The position numbers and the translations under genes are program-made. Of a stretch of 64,000 bases of DNA, positions 11,506-23,650 are shown piece by piece. The notes below the pieces were generated by a model. That model searched no databases. It saw nothing but the letters and a program-made list of their open reading frames with translations, and was not told the DNA's origin. Position 1 is the first letter of the stretch, and every line of letters starts with the position of its first letter. The DNA comes from Diospyros lotus (lineage: Eukaryota > Streptophyta > Magnoliopsida > Ericales > Ebenaceae), in contig NC_068350.1 of NCBI RefSeq assembly GCF_014633365.1, forward strand, positions 35,641,119-35,705,118. The letters are read 5' to 3'.

Positions 11506-14500
11506 TGTAGCGACCCTCTCCCGGATCATCCCGCTAGCATAGGAAATCCGAAAGGAGGTCGTCACAAAATGGATACAGAAATAATAACTCGGATTTCTCA
11601 CCAATTCCTTTTTTTTTTTTACTTGCTCACTAATCATCAGGAGCCAAAATAAAACATCTCTACATTTGCTTACTATCAATAGGAGCTCAAATTAAATATT
11701 ACACACCCTTAACATTATCATCTTGGGTTTATCACCCATACATTTTTCAAATAAAGGGCATTAAGGTTCTAATAACAAATTGAACCCTCTATTTCCTGCC
11801 CTCACCCATAGATTTTGAGGCTGGGACATCCCTGTACACAACTAAACCCGGGCTCTAGCCTCATTGGACTCGCCCTCAGCAATAGCTTATCCCTTACCTG
11901 GAATGACAGGAATAAGCAAGGTGAGCCACAAGGCTTAGCAAGTATATATATATTACAACAAGAAGGACAATAGAGTCAAGGCATGGATAAATTAAAATGG
12001 AATAGACCCGACTTCCCAAGTACGAGTAACATTTCCCATTAGATCCCATTATTATGATCATTTCCATGCCATTGGCATTATGCAATTCATGCATCATTTC
12101 ATTTCTCAATCATTATGATCATTACCATGCCATTGCCGTTATGCAATTCATGCATCATTTCATTTCTCATGAATATATATAATTTTCCATGCAGCATATC
12201 AGCCCTTAAGGCCTTTCATTCACATGCATGCATACATATACATAGAAAAATCATTTAGCCATTCATTTGGCTTGAGCATCACCTACCGGGTCCATGGCCA
12301 CCTTTCCCGCGTCAGGTGCTCTTTAGGATATCCTTTTCTCACCCCGCGGTACATAACCACCACGCAAAATAATAAGTGCGCAAATAATAATACCATGCAA
12401 TGCTCATGTAGGTTTCAAGTAAACATATGAAACATGCTACATTATTAGCAATGTTCTCCTCATAATCATCATGCGCACTTAGCCATTTCAAGATTATATC
12501 CACACATGAGCCAATGATATTTTCATCATATGATTTGGCATCATTCATTGAGATTCATTCCCATGCCATAAATAATAATACCATGCAATGCTCATGAAGG
12601 TTTTCAAGTAAACATATCGACATGCTTCATTATTAGAAATGTTCTCATCATGATCATCATGCACATTTAGACATTTCAAGATTATATCCTCACATGAGCT
12701 AATGGTATTTTCACCATGCGATTTAGCATTATTCATTGGGATTCATTTCATACTATTTCTCAAGGTCAAACAAGTTGGTTACATGAATTCACCTTTTAAA
12801 AACTCATGATTTTCATCTTTAATTCCCACCATTAATTAACTTCCCCATTTTTGGAACACCTACATATCCACGAGATGGTTTTTGAAGCCAACTAAGACAT
12901 CACAAGAACTTTGGGGAAGAATTTCAAGCATTAGAAAAGAATCGGACCAAAAAGAAAGAATCATTGCATTCTGTTGGTTGACCGAATAAAAGAGTTAGTC
13001 AACCGATGAAAAAGGCTTAGTTGACTAAATAGGGACTTGGTCGACCGAGTAAAAACACTTGGTCGACCAACTGAAATCACTTGGTCGACCGACTGAAACA
13101 CTTGGTCGACTAACAGAAGCTTAAATTATCATTTGGTCGACCGACTGAAATCAATTGGTCGACCGACTGAAACACTTGGTCGACTAACAAAGGCTTATTT
13201 TATCACTTGGTCGACCGACTGAAACCACTCGGTCGACTAACAGCCCACTTGGTCAACCGATTAAAACACTTGGTCGACCGACTAAAATACTTGGTCAACT
13301 AACAGAAGTTTAAATTATTACTTGGTCGACCGACTAAAACACTTGGTCGACCAACTGAAGAACAAAACACATACTTAGTCGACCAATAGAAATACTTGGT
13401 CGACCAACAGAGGCCTAAAACTTAAAAATAATAACGACAACCCACAAAACTCAACATCCCAAGCAAGATACACCAAATCTTGCTTCTCTAACATTCCTAA
13501 TCAATCAAGTGTCATTCCTTTCAGAATTTAGGGTGAACTAGACCCTAATGAAAACTCTTAAAAAGACCCGTCAATGATAAAACATAAGAGTTAAAGAAAT
13601 GAGAAAATAATCCACCGATCAATATAAACTCATGATTTGATCTTCTAATAAAATAGAAAATTCGAAGACAAGGGAACCAAGAAGGAAACCAACTTGACCC
13701 AAGAGAAAAAGAACCAAAGTTTGCATTATCAAGGAGAATCAACGTGAACTTTCAATGAAACAACATAGAAGGAATAATAACTTGCATTTAGAATGAGAGC
13801 TTGCCTCCAAAACGAAACAAGGAGGTAAGAGAACTTGCATAACCAAAAAGAAATGCAAGAAGAACTTGCCTTAATGATGCTTGGTCCAACGAGAAGAACA
13901 CCAGCTGAAACTCCCACCTTTGAAGCTTTAATGGAGATTGAAAATGGAAGAAAAAGAAGAAGGAAAGAAGAAGAGAATGGCCGATCAGGAGAGGAGAGAA
14001 GAAAGAGAAAAGAAAACAAGGAAAAGAAAGGAGTATGGGGGAGGGATGGGCGCCAACCAGCTTTCCAACCACCCCTTAGCTAAATTACCACTTTGCCCCT
14101 CTCCTTTACAAACATACCACAACTCATTAAACCCATTTTGGTCTTTTGCCTCTTTTTCTTTTCTTTTTCATTTTCTTTCTTACACCATAATACTCATAAA
14201 TTCATTTATAATAATACCCATTTATGAAATTCCCATTTCACCTTCACCTTTTTCAATAAAGCAAGGACCATTTGGTCACTTTGCATTTTACAATTCTTTT
14301 CTTCCTTTCTTTTAATCCACAAAATACAAATATATATATATATATAATTTCATTTATTAAATTTCATCTCTTATATTTTACACATGGGCCTAAGCCCAAT
14401 TCAAAAATCCACTCATACACTTACATGAGCCCAAGCCCAACTCATTGACTCAATTAATTATAATAGCCCATTTCCATTAGCCCACCAAAAGGGCCTCAAC

Positions 14501-14914
14501 ATAACATTAAGCCCAATGGGCTTCACAACCATACAACACTTACAAGATACAAAATCTCCCCTTGGGCTTAACCCAAATTTCCAAAGACCAATCCATAAAT
14601 TTAATACATCATTTATTTATATAATTTTTGCCACATCAAGATATGCACACACACATATATATATAAATATATATAATGCCCATGCCCACTTTACTAATTG
14701 CCCACTTCATTTTAGGCCCATGGGATTTCTCTAAACCCATCACATTCGTGGACCTTAAACACTTGGCCCAAATGGGCAACCCAATTCATGAATTTAAATA
14801 CATAAATTTTGACACTTAAGAATATTTCCCAACATTCGATTTAATAAACCAAATCTCCAAATTTTCGTAATTAAAATATTAATAAACTTCTAGACCCACT
14901 AACGGGTCGTTACA
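11506..14914 (-). repeat. 3' LTR of the minus-strand Tekay-type element (3.4 kb)
   Basis: Read on the minus strand it runs from TGTAACGACCCGTTAG to GGTCGCTACA. It contains a TCGACC-motif tandem array (12972-13415), A/T microsatellites near 14332 and 14660, and a pyrimidine-rich segment around 14140-14310. At 3.4 kb it is long, typical of Tekay/Del elements. Confidence 0.8.
12972..13415 (-). repeat. tandem array of a ~21-bp GGTCGACCGACTGAAA unit
   Basis: About 16-18 imperfect copies of CACTTGGTCGACCGACTGAAA and variants (GGTCGACTAACAGA, GGTCAACCGA) are arranged head to tail. The core GGTCGACC is itself palindromic. The array lies wholly within the LTR. Units are unequal in length and diverged, so it is not a CRISPR-like or satellite block. 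Confidence 0.8.
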
Positions 14915-14931
14915 GTTTCTTCCCCCCTTAA
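14915..14931 (-). other. polypurine tract of the minus-strand element
   Basis: On the minus strand, TTTTAAGGGGGGAAGAAAC directly abuts the start of the 3' LTR (TGTAACGACCC at 14914). Position and composition are those of the plus-strand primer of reverse transcription, and they fix the element's orientation. Confidence 0.8.
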
Positions 14932-15187
14932 AAGAATTTGGTCCTCCAAATTCATTTCTAGTCAATCAAAAAGAACTGGGGGGAAATAGACGACTCATCT
15001 CATCCTCATGCTCCCAAGTAGCCTTGCCCAGAGAATGACGTTGCCACTGGGCCTTTACAAATGGAATTGACCAGTTCCTTAGAACTTCATCTTTTCGCTC
15101 CAAAATTCTACTTGGCATCTATTCATATGAAACATCCTCCCCGACCCCAATGGTCTGATAATCACTGATAAGTTGGGAATCCGGCAC

Positions 15188-16160
15188 CTACTTCCTCAAC
15201 ATAAACATATGAAAGACGTTGTAAACACCGGATAACTGAGGTGGCAAAACCCACCTATATGACAAGGTCCCAACTCGCTCCAAAATGACAAAGGGGTCCA
15301 ATGTAAGGGGGACTACGCTCCCCCGAAACTCCGAATCGACGCGCCCTTTATGGGCATTACCCTTAACCACACATTATTGCCCACATCAAACTTCAAGTCA
15401 CGCCATTTCTTGCCCGTGTAACTCCTTTGTCTTTCTTGGGGTGCTTTAATTCAAGCCCTAATGGTTCTAACCTTCTCTGACTTTCTCCCAGCACATAGGC
15501 AACCTACATGGCCTGCCATACAATGCCTCATAAGGTAGCATTCCTATTTATGCATGATAACTATTGTTGTAGGTAAATTCCACTAATGGAAGGTAATCGT
15601 CCCAATTGCCATGATAATCCAGGACACATGCCTCCAATGTTTGGATAATTCTCTCCGTCTGTTCATCGGTCTGCGAATGATATGTAGTACTAAACTTCAA
15701 CTTGGTCCCCAAAGCAACATACAAGGCTTCCCAAAAATGAGAAGTGAATCAGGGATCCTGATCCAACACAATGCTAAACGGGATACCATGCAGTCTCACT
15801 ATTTCATCAATATACATCTTTGACAAACGACTCAAGCGATATATCTTTTTAATAGACAAGAAGTGGGCCGATTTTATCAGCCTATCCATCAACACCCAAA
15901 TGGAATCATTCCCCTTGGCCGTTCTAGGCAAGCTCGACATAAAATCCATAGAAATGTTATCCCACTCTCATTCCGAGATAGGCAACGTCTGCAATAAACC
16001 CACGGCTTCTAATATCCCGCTTTGTCTTGCTTGCAAATTATGCAAATCGAAACAAATTTAGCTACATCATGCTTCATGCCGTCCCACCAAAATTGTCACT
16101 TGAGATTCTGATATCTCTTCGTTGTACCAGGATGGATGGCGTACTGGACTTATGGACTTC
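15188..16160 (-). pseudogene. decayed chromovirus integrase with C-terminal linker
   Basis: Minus-strand pieces read as a chromovirus integrase. Around 16120-16020 is a zinc-binding region remnant (WWDGMKHDVAKF...C..CK). At 15949-15749 is the catalytic core start (MDFMSSLPRTAKGNDSIWV, then VRLHGIPFSIVLDQDP carrying the second catalytic Asp). At ~15740-15500 comes text with the expected [13 protein letters not shown] (catalytic Glu). At 15370-15188 is the terminal linker (ILERVGTLSYRWVLPPQLSG). The pieces are broken by in-frame stops (for example directly after DQDP) and frame changes, so no protein is made. Its nearness to the 3' LTR is as expected for a Ty3/gypsy pol end. Confidence 0.75.
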
Positions 16161-17977
16161 AGATAAAAATCTTTTACCTAATCTTGGCATCATTAGGAAC
16201 GCAAACCCGTCCCTAGAACATCAACAAACCATCATTCCTCCAATAGAATCTCGCTGACGTGAATCTCTCCAAATCTATCATGATATGATGGTTCATCTCT
16301 AGACTGTTGTCCCCAAATTTGCTCAATCAAATATGATTTCACTTTCATATACACACAATGCATAATGGGTCTTTCCTCAGGAAAAGAGATAGTCATCTCC
16401 TCATATACAATATCCTCTAATGATCGAATAATCCCTACGGTCTGCTTAACAGTTGCGGATGAGACACAACACTAGACTTCAACCTAGACCCTAAGGCAAT
16501 GATCTCAATCGTTCTTCAAGGTCATAGAATTAGCTAATACCAAAGCACATGCCACTCGATGTTCAGGTTCTAAAAACCTCTCTATTGATGGTCTTTCCAA
16601 ATAAGTTTAACCCCTTTTTCCAAGTCATTCAAGACCACGGAGCAACAATGCTCAAAATCTCTCTTTAGTACCCTACGGTACACCATGCTGTCTAAGAGAC
16701 TCCTTATATCTAAAATGATCATAAATAGTGATCACTTTTCTACCACTATGACATTGGCAAGATCCACAAAAGACTATTTCTTTTGACCAAAATTCGCATT
16801 TGCTACTCATAGCATACCTTTTGATTTTCCCAACTTGGACAAGGTGATCCACAGGTACTCTTAGCAGGTCTTTTCACTTGGCGAGAATTAAAATACTGAT
16901 TTTGAGATGGCTACCTCCCCATCTCACTATTCATTGATACCATTTGGACCACGTGAGAATCTTGGAAAAAAAAATGCCCACCGCAATAACTATTCCCATA
17001 ATCATCCACTTCTCGCGGGGTTCTTATTTGACATGATAACTTATATCAAGCACCATTCTTTGTGCACGCCCCTACTCTGCCACACTTCCTTCTTTCTTCA
17101 TGAATTAATCCATGATCATCTAAACACTATCAATATATACTAATACCACGTATTGAATAAGAATACACACACATACTTATACTTTTATATTAACTGCATT
17201 ACTATTTTAATGGTTTTAGAAAACCACATTCAGCAAAAACACAATCGACAGATGCAAGGAAACGGGCGACCGTTCGCGACCGGTCAATAGCTCTTCACCA
17301 TCGGTCAATAGCTGCTCTGCTGAGATAGGCTCTCACCTTATTATTTTCTTTCCCTTAGCTCCTCATTAGCCTATAGAATCACATTAGATTTCTATATGGA
17401 CTACCCTAGTTTAGGTTTTACATATCTACATACGCGTGCATTCAAACGGTAGCTTTTACTCTTCCTTTTCCCTCTAGTTCACTGTGCACATCCTCATCCT
17501 AAGACCAAACCAAAAATTCAGGCAAGTAACTACACATGTCTTCATATAATCCCCACTTAATACCTCATTAGTTTAGTTGTGTACTCACCCAATCAACTCA
17601 CCTGTCAGTACTACATATTCCTTGACTATAGATTAATGACTATTCAATCCTCAAGCTCTTCCCTCACATGGAGACATTCCTTCCTTTTTTAGGGCCATGA
17701 AGAATCAACCACGAAAACCCATAGGTCATGCCTATTCCAATGCGTACAGGTCTATCAAAACTGTAACTATTCAATTCAACACCCTGTCACATCATTCACT
17801 CACCCTGCCAAGCATGTAAGACAATTTCATACCACAAATGTTATAAACGGTCCTCATGTGTGACAAAATAAAACTCCTTGTACATTTCACCATTATATAC
17901 AATACATTTCATCCATACTCCACCTACTACATAAGTACAATGCCAGCACTTACAACTTTAATAGTACAACATTTCTA
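16161..17977. other. eroded interior of the minus-strand element
   Basis: I see no intact frame. Protease and reverse transcriptase motifs expected here are not recognisable, implying deletion or strong decay. Short repeated text CGGTCAATAGCT occurs twice around 17278-17310. Confidence 0.5.
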
Positions 17978-18403
17978 CTAAGTGCTACTCTTCTCATCCC
18001 CCTTAGCATAGGATGTGGCCTCATCTGCCAGGCAACCCAAACCTCCATCGCTGCCCACACTTAACTCAAGCCCGATGAGCTCCTCTCTTCGATCAGTTGG
18101 CTCCCACTTCATAGCTTCAGATGGAAATTTCCCAGAAATTGTTATTTCTTCCTCGGAGCCATAAGCTGCAGTTTGACTTGGATCCCATACCTCCACATGT
18201 CGCTCTATAGCATCGACAAAAGCGTCATAATGGAACCGGAGGTGCATATCTTGCATCAGCATCCGGGTAAGCTCTTTCCACTTTTCATTCATGAACTTTC
18301 TCACGAATAACACTTGTTTTTCTGGAAGGCCCCACACATTCCACATGTACTCACTGATGGTAAAGTGGAACACTGAATCCACTCGATGTAGATAGTCTAC
18401 CAC
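17978..18403 (-). CDS. unidentified 141-codon frame near the element's 5' end
   Basis: An open frame about 370 bp inside the primer-binding site, where gag or a leader frame would begin. The protein is acidic in its second half, rich in Glu and Ser, and contains FMNEKWKELTRML and DAFVDAIERHVEVWDP. I do not recognise a gag capsid or zinc-knuckle motif. The same frame can be followed upstream with stops (text LWYHWEKELL near 18450), suggesting a once longer product. It may be the element's own leader frame, a diverged gag, or a captured host piece; I cannot decide. Probably not expressed as a functional protein. Confidence 0.35.
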   Translation of the reverse strand: MVDYLHRVDSVFHFTISEYMWNVWGLPEKQVLFVRKFMNEKWKELTRMLMQDMHLRFHYDAFVDAIERHVEVWDPSQTAAYGSEEEITISGKFPSEAMKWEPTDRREELIGLELSVGSDGGLGCLADEATSYAKGDEKSST

Positions 18404-18776
18404 TTACTCTCTTTACAGTTGTTTTCCTCCCCAGACTGTGAGCAGTTCTTTTTCCCAGTGATACCAAAGTAGGTCTAGCTCCCCCAAACTTGGGTCTGGT
18501 AGTTCAGAACTCAATCCCCTAGGGTCCATGCAGAGGTTTTCTAGAGTCTGCATACAAAGCCAAACATCAACCGAATTACCAAAATAAATCACTCCTCACC
18601 ATAGCACCGAATTTGAGAACATATGCTCCATTGCTAATACAAGCCTAAACAAGCCATATCACATTACATACTTAGAGTACAATCTTAAATTATATCCTTA
18701 CTTTGGACTACTAAGCTTAGTCTTAACTCTACCCGACATTCCTATGTGTACAGAGACTTCTCTTGTCCCAACCTTT

Positions 18777-18788
18777 GCTCTGATACCA
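18777..18788 (-). other. primer-binding site, tRNA-iMet
   Basis: The minus strand reads TGGTATCAGAGC, the classic complement of the initiator methionine tRNA 3' end. It lies four bases inside the 5' LTR end at 18793, which identifies that side as the element's 5' end. Confidence 0.9.
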
Positions 18789-18792
18789 ATAC

Positions 18793-19373
18793 TGTAGCGG
18801 CCCTCTCCCGGATCATCCCGCTAGCATAGGAAATCCAAAAGGAGGTCGTCACAAAATGGATACAGAAATAATAACTCGGATTTCTCACCAATTCCTTTTT
18901 TTTTTTTTACTTGCTCACTGATCATCAGGAGCCAAAATAAAACATCTCTACATTTGCTCACTATCAATAGGAGCTCAAATTAAATATTACACACCCTTAA
19001 CATTATCATCTTGGGCTTACCGCCCATACATTTTTCAAATAAAGGGCATTAAGGTTCTAACAACAAATTGAACCCTCTATTTCCTGCCCTCACCCATAGA
19101 TCTTGAGGCTGGGACATCCGTGTACACAACTAAACCCGGGCTCTAGCCTCATTGGACTCGCCCTCAGCAATAGCTTATCCCTTACCTGGAATGACAGGAA
19201 TAAGCAAGGTGAGCCACAAGGTTTAGCAAGTATATATATATTATAACAATAAGGACAATAAAGTCAAGGCATGGATAAATCAAAATAGAATAGACCCGAC
19301 TTCCCAAGTACGAGTAACATTTCCCATTAGATCCCATTATTATTATCATTCCCATGCCATCATCATTATGCAT
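18793..19373 (-). repeat. truncated 5' LTR of the minus-strand element
   Basis: About 580 bp nearly identical to 11506-12085, starting (plus strand reading) TGTAGCGGCCCTCTCCCGG. Homology stops near GCCATCATCATTATGCA at about 19373, where unrelated LTR text begins. The remaining ~2.8 kb of this LTR is absent. Confidence 0.85.
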
Positions 19374-20553
19374 TTTGGGCGAGAAAATAGTTTAGGCACG
19401 CATTTCGAGAATATGACACGCATACTAAGGAAGCCAGAGAAGTCAAGTTAAGGTAAGTAAAATTTTCTAGAAAATTCTAGAAATTCAAAAATATTATTTT
19501 ATGAATTTTTGTAGTAAAATATTTGAGAAATATTTAGTTTGGATTTATTGAGGAAAAATAGGAAGAAATAAAGAAAAAATCAAGAAAATACAAGAAATTA
19601 TGAAAAAATAGGTTTTAATGTTTATTTAAATAATTATGGTGATTAAGATGCTTTGAGGCCTAAGTTGAAGTGACTTGTGCAAATTTTGAGGTTGGCGCGC
19701 AAATCGAGGTGATACACGCATTTCGAGACACGCTCAAATATCGAGGTAGCTTGATAGTGGTACTTCCCAATTAAAGTTAGTTTTATGGAAAATTCTTGGT
19801 TATAAGTGATTTATGTTTAAAAAAACCCGATCCCCGGGAATGTTTTCATCATATTGACATGCCCTGATATGTCTCCATCACGTAGACTGCATACATGACA
19901 TGACTATGAAATGCATATGTACACGTTGATATAATTGATCACTCGCATTGTGGCCGTAGGGAGTACGAATTGGCACCGCTGCTTTACCAAGGGTACACCC
20001 ATACACCCCCGATTTCGAAAAAGGCGGCCACAAAAATGGTAGTAGCATGAGGAGTGCAGTTGACACCTATGATGAAGGACATTGCATACACACATGATAT
20101 AGCATTATGTACCCTTACTTAGATAGTTCATCATCTAATTTGGACTTTGCCCCTGGAATATTCAAACATTCCAGATGGAGATTGTAGCAGATACGAGGAT
20201 AAATGAGGCATGAAATAGCACTTAGCAGAGTGTATAAAGAATGAAATGTATGTTGTGCAGCCCATGTATTTAAGTTCAGCTACTTTAGATTCTGAACATT
20301 TTGAGGAATGTTGATTTATATTCTTATGGTTAATGAAGATGTAAGAACTGATTTATGATCAATGTTAAGATATCAAGTTTCGATCATTGTTTCCGTATTT
20401 GATGTGTATAATGATTCTTTTTTTTAGATAAAATGTATGAAAATTCTGGGACGAATTCGAGGAATGATGTGGTTTAGCTTTAGTGTTTGAAAGAAAAAAA
20501 TTATCCCAGAATTGTCCCAAGTTATAACGCACCAGGGAAAGCGGGGCGTTACA
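19374..20553 (+). repeat. 3' portion of another Tekay-type LTR
   Basis: It ends GGGAAAGCGGGGCGTTACA at 20553 and shares text with the LTRs at 4603 and 9200, for example GGCACGC...TCGAGA, GTGGTACTTCCC and GAGGATAAATGAGGCATG. Its 5' part is missing at the junction with the truncated LTR at 19373. After the end there is no copy of any flanking 5-mer that would prove an insertion boundary. Confidence 0.6.
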
Positions 20554-21833
20554 AAAATATCATTAAAAAATTAATACAAGAAAATCATATTGTTTAATAT
20601 GAAAAATAAAATAAAATAAAAAATCAAATAAAACAAAACAAAACAAAAAAAACAAATCACAGAAGGGGAAGGGGAGTTGCACCAATCAAAAGAAACCATC
20701 GGTAAAGGGGAGGCGGTACTCAATCGTTTGATGGCAGGCGGTGGCGGGCACAATGCTGGGGTTGTCGGTCAAAGGCAGTTGTTTGTCGACGGCAATGGGC
20801 GGTTGTCAGTCGATGGCGATGGGCAGTGGCGGCCTAGAAGAGAAGAGAGGAGAAAGTAGACAAGGGGTAGTCGATGGCGAGGGGCAGTGATGTAGGATAC
20901 AATGCAAGGGTTTACGACGAGGGGGGTCAACGATTATGGTTGCGATGGCAGTGGCGAAAGCGATCGGCAATGGCAGTGGTGGTCGATGGCCGAAGAAAAG
21001 AGATAAGAAAGGAGAGAAAATAGGAGAGGTGTGGGTCTACGTAGTGGGGTAGGGTGGGGGGGGAAGGCACGCATTTTCTGTGTTTTGGTGTTTTGGGCTA
21101 GTTTTCATTGAAAACACCCAAAGCAACAAAATGTTTGTTGGGTTTCATTTACAAAAATTTTCCTTATTTTCAAAAATATGTTTTTAAAAATAACAAAGTG
21201 AACGTGTTTTTAGTATTTTGATAAACAAAAACTCAAAATGGGTTAAAAACAGCAAAAAGAATGTAGTCTTATATTTTCCTACATCGTTCGTAATCCTATA
21301 TATTATTTACTCTTCACAATATTCACTTAGACATAGTATTCTTAATTTTACAACCGAACATATTTATAATAATAAATCCTAGTTCTCACAACCAATTCCA
21401 TAGGAATAGTAAAGTCCACCTTTTCTTTTTGTCTTTAACTTTGTATTGCATATTCTTGGTTGCCTTTATATAATCTTATTTATATTAATTGTCTTACCCG
21501 ATCACTTAATTGACATGTTATTTTTTATGCAGAACAAGATACTATATGGATATTAGTCGACATCGAACATGAGTTCAATAGTGGAGTAGGAAGTGCCCAT
21601 TAGCGGGTACATATTACCTAACTAAAGTTTTTACTATGCTACACTCCAATTAATTGTATAATTGAGATGAATAATTTTTTATAATATTTTTAGTTTTTTT
21701 AGTGAAAATATAAAAGCAAGACTGCAAAGTCCTTTTTGCTACTACATTCTATCTATATTGTTTCTCATTTGAACAATGATATAAAATTTTATTCTTTAAT
21801 CAATGAAAGGATCTTGAAGTTTATCTCAAAGAA
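20554..21833. other. non-coding, with a G/C-biased patch and a broken small frame
   Basis: The patch 20680-21060 is rich in GGC, GATGG and GTCGATGGCGA-type text and looks like a degraded repeat. From 21540 on there is a possible acceptor (TTTTTATGCAG) followed by a short frame. At 21736 another frame starts that runs to the Athila insertion point and continues in frame on the far side (34781-34841). I recognise no product. Confidence 0.45.
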
Positions 21834-23514
21834 TGATAAGGGTCAATATTTCCTATATCCTAATGAATTATATCCCTATTTTGGTTTTATATTTATACTT
21901 AAAGTAAATAATTATTCGTATTACATATTATTTCAGGATGAAGCAAGGAAGTTGGCTTCTATAATTAATTAGGGGCATAATCGAAGACATTGGATTACCC
22001 ATTTTTTATTGCTCAAATTCAAAGGCCAATTATGGAGTCTAGAGGATGTTTCAAGTGCACTTGGCCCAACTATCAAATGGAATCAAACCAAAGGCCCAAG
22101 ACCAACCAAAGGCCCAACAAAGCCCATTTTGCAGAAGACTTTTCTTTGTTTTGTATTTTTTTTTTATAAGTGATTTACCACCTAAAGTCTTTTGTATTAT
22201 TATGAGTAGTCCACCACCTAAAGTCTTTAGTATTTTTTGTCTTTTACCTAATTTTCTTCCATTAGTTAGGTGAATGTTTTGTGAGTGCCCATTAGATATA
22301 ATTATGTTTAGTTAAATAATTGTGTAGTTTGTATTGCATCTTGTGGGCTATAAATAGCTCACTTGGGTGCATTTGTGAGAAAGTGGTTATTACTTGAATC
22401 AAAGTTTAGTTTTATTCTTAGAGTTTCTCTTAGAGAATTGCTCTTATTCTCTCTCTTGTTTTCTCTTGTAATCTTACTTCCTTCCTTTCTTCTCTTAAAT
22501 TCTTATGTCATTTATTGTTACTTTATTATCTACCGCCTAAATGGCCAGTTAATTTCTGCCTTTAAATTTCTATAATTTTAATTCTTGTCTTTTAATTATC
22601 CACCGCCTAAATGGCCGGTTAGTTTATGCTATCTTAATTCCTATCATTTAAATTCTGTTATTTAAATTACGTCATTTAAATTCTTGTTAATTAACTTTTA
22701 AATGGAAATGAGTAGCTAAATCTAATCTTGGGTTAAGGCAAGGACAGTGTCCAACGCCAATGATTCCCAAAGAAAACTGTGCTTTAAATGAGTAACATTA
22801 ATTTAAATTTCAGTATGAGTGTGTTTTAATTATTGGAAAATCACTAGATTTGGATTGGAGCGTAAGCTTAACTTAGAGCTTTCATGTCATGCATGGGAAT
22901 TACTAGAACTGGAAACGCTATCATACCCAAATTCGGATGATTAATTTAGTTGTTTTGTAAATTAATTGTAATTGGATTTATGGTAGTTGCTTAAATTAGA
23001 ATCTCACATATCATGTATGGGGATTGCTTAAACTAGAACTATCATCATCTCTAATTGCATTTAGTAACAAACCCTCATATCTGAAATTAAATTAATGTTA
23101 CTAACCTTGTCTGCTAAAATTTGGGAATCAACGGGTTAGTACTGAAATTGTCTTAACTCAAGTGCTATCCAATTTTATTTTCACGTCCAGTATTTATTTC
23201 TACCTCTGTCTTGCTTTATTTCCTAGTATCTGTTGTTTAAAAAAAAAAAAAACCATAAAACAATCTTGTTACCAATCCATCTAAATGCGTGTGCGTGTTT
23301 GTGACATTCTTTTTCTTTTGCCATAAATAAATCTCTCAGTGGACTACCTGGACTCATCCAGAAAATATAAATTTAAATTTGGACTACAACTACACTCGTA
23401 CACTGACGAGTATAAACCTCTCACCAAAATAAAATATATATATATATATAAAAGTTTTAATGTGTTTTTATTGTGTTTTTATTGTGTTTTAATTGCAGGG
23501 TAAGAGTGCAGCCA
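21834..23514 (+). repeat. 5' LTR of the Athila element
   Basis: Starts TGATAAGGGTCAATATTTCC and ends GAGTGCAGCCA. It contains a TATA-like box (GGCTATAAATAGCTC near 22348) and a (TA)n run near 23433. It is 15 bp longer than the 3' copy, partly because of the TA run and an extra TTTTTATTGTG unit. Confidence 0.93.
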
Positions 23515-23519
23515 AATTT

Positions 23520-23537
23520 TGGCGTCGTTGCCGGGGA
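23520..23537 (+). other. primer-binding site, tRNA-Asp type
   Basis: TGGCGTCGTTGCCGGGGA lies five bases past the 5' LTR end. It differs at one position from TGGCGCCGTTGCCGGGGA, the complement of a plant tRNA-Asp 3' end as I recall it, the primer reported for Athila-type elements. Confidence 0.75.
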
Positions 23538-23650
23538 GATTGAGGCAAAAACAAAAAGAAAAAAAATAAGAATAAGCATCTCTTGATAAATTCGGTAACT
23601 CTGTTTCTTCTTTTTTTTCTTTTTACTTTATTTTTGTTTGTATATGGTGT

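Larger units (their letters stand above)
11506..19373 (-). mobile_element. Tekay-type chromovirus element, minus strand, 5' LTR truncated
   Basis: In element orientation: a truncated 5' LTR (19373-18793), primer site TGGTATCAGAGC (18788-18777), ~3.9 kb of interior (18776-14915), polypurine tract, and a complete 3' LTR (14914-11506). The first ~580 bp of the left LTR and the right fragment are nearly identical by eye. The interior is short for the family and lacks recognisable protease and reverse transcriptase, so it is an internally deleted copy. The right LTR stops at about 19373, where it joins a fragment of a different LTR. The element sits inside the LTR at 9200-11505. Confidence 0.8.

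Noticed and set aside
12972..13415. Possible CRISPR array
   Set aside because: Units are contiguous, diverged and of unequal length without unique spacers, and the context is a plant LTR.
13545..14315. Several 65-125 codon frames on both strands
   Set aside because: They fall in a purine/pyrimidine-biased part of an LTR and are mutually overlapping composition artefacts.
9200..20553. Treating the LTRs at 9200 and 19374 as the two ends of one outer element
   Set aside because: Flanking 5-mers do not match and the two LTRs differ in content; no shared target duplication.
23433..23452. TA run in the Athila LTR as a TATA promoter
   Set aside because: It lies at the 3' end of the LTR beyond the expected start site and varies in length between LTRs, so it is a microsatellite.
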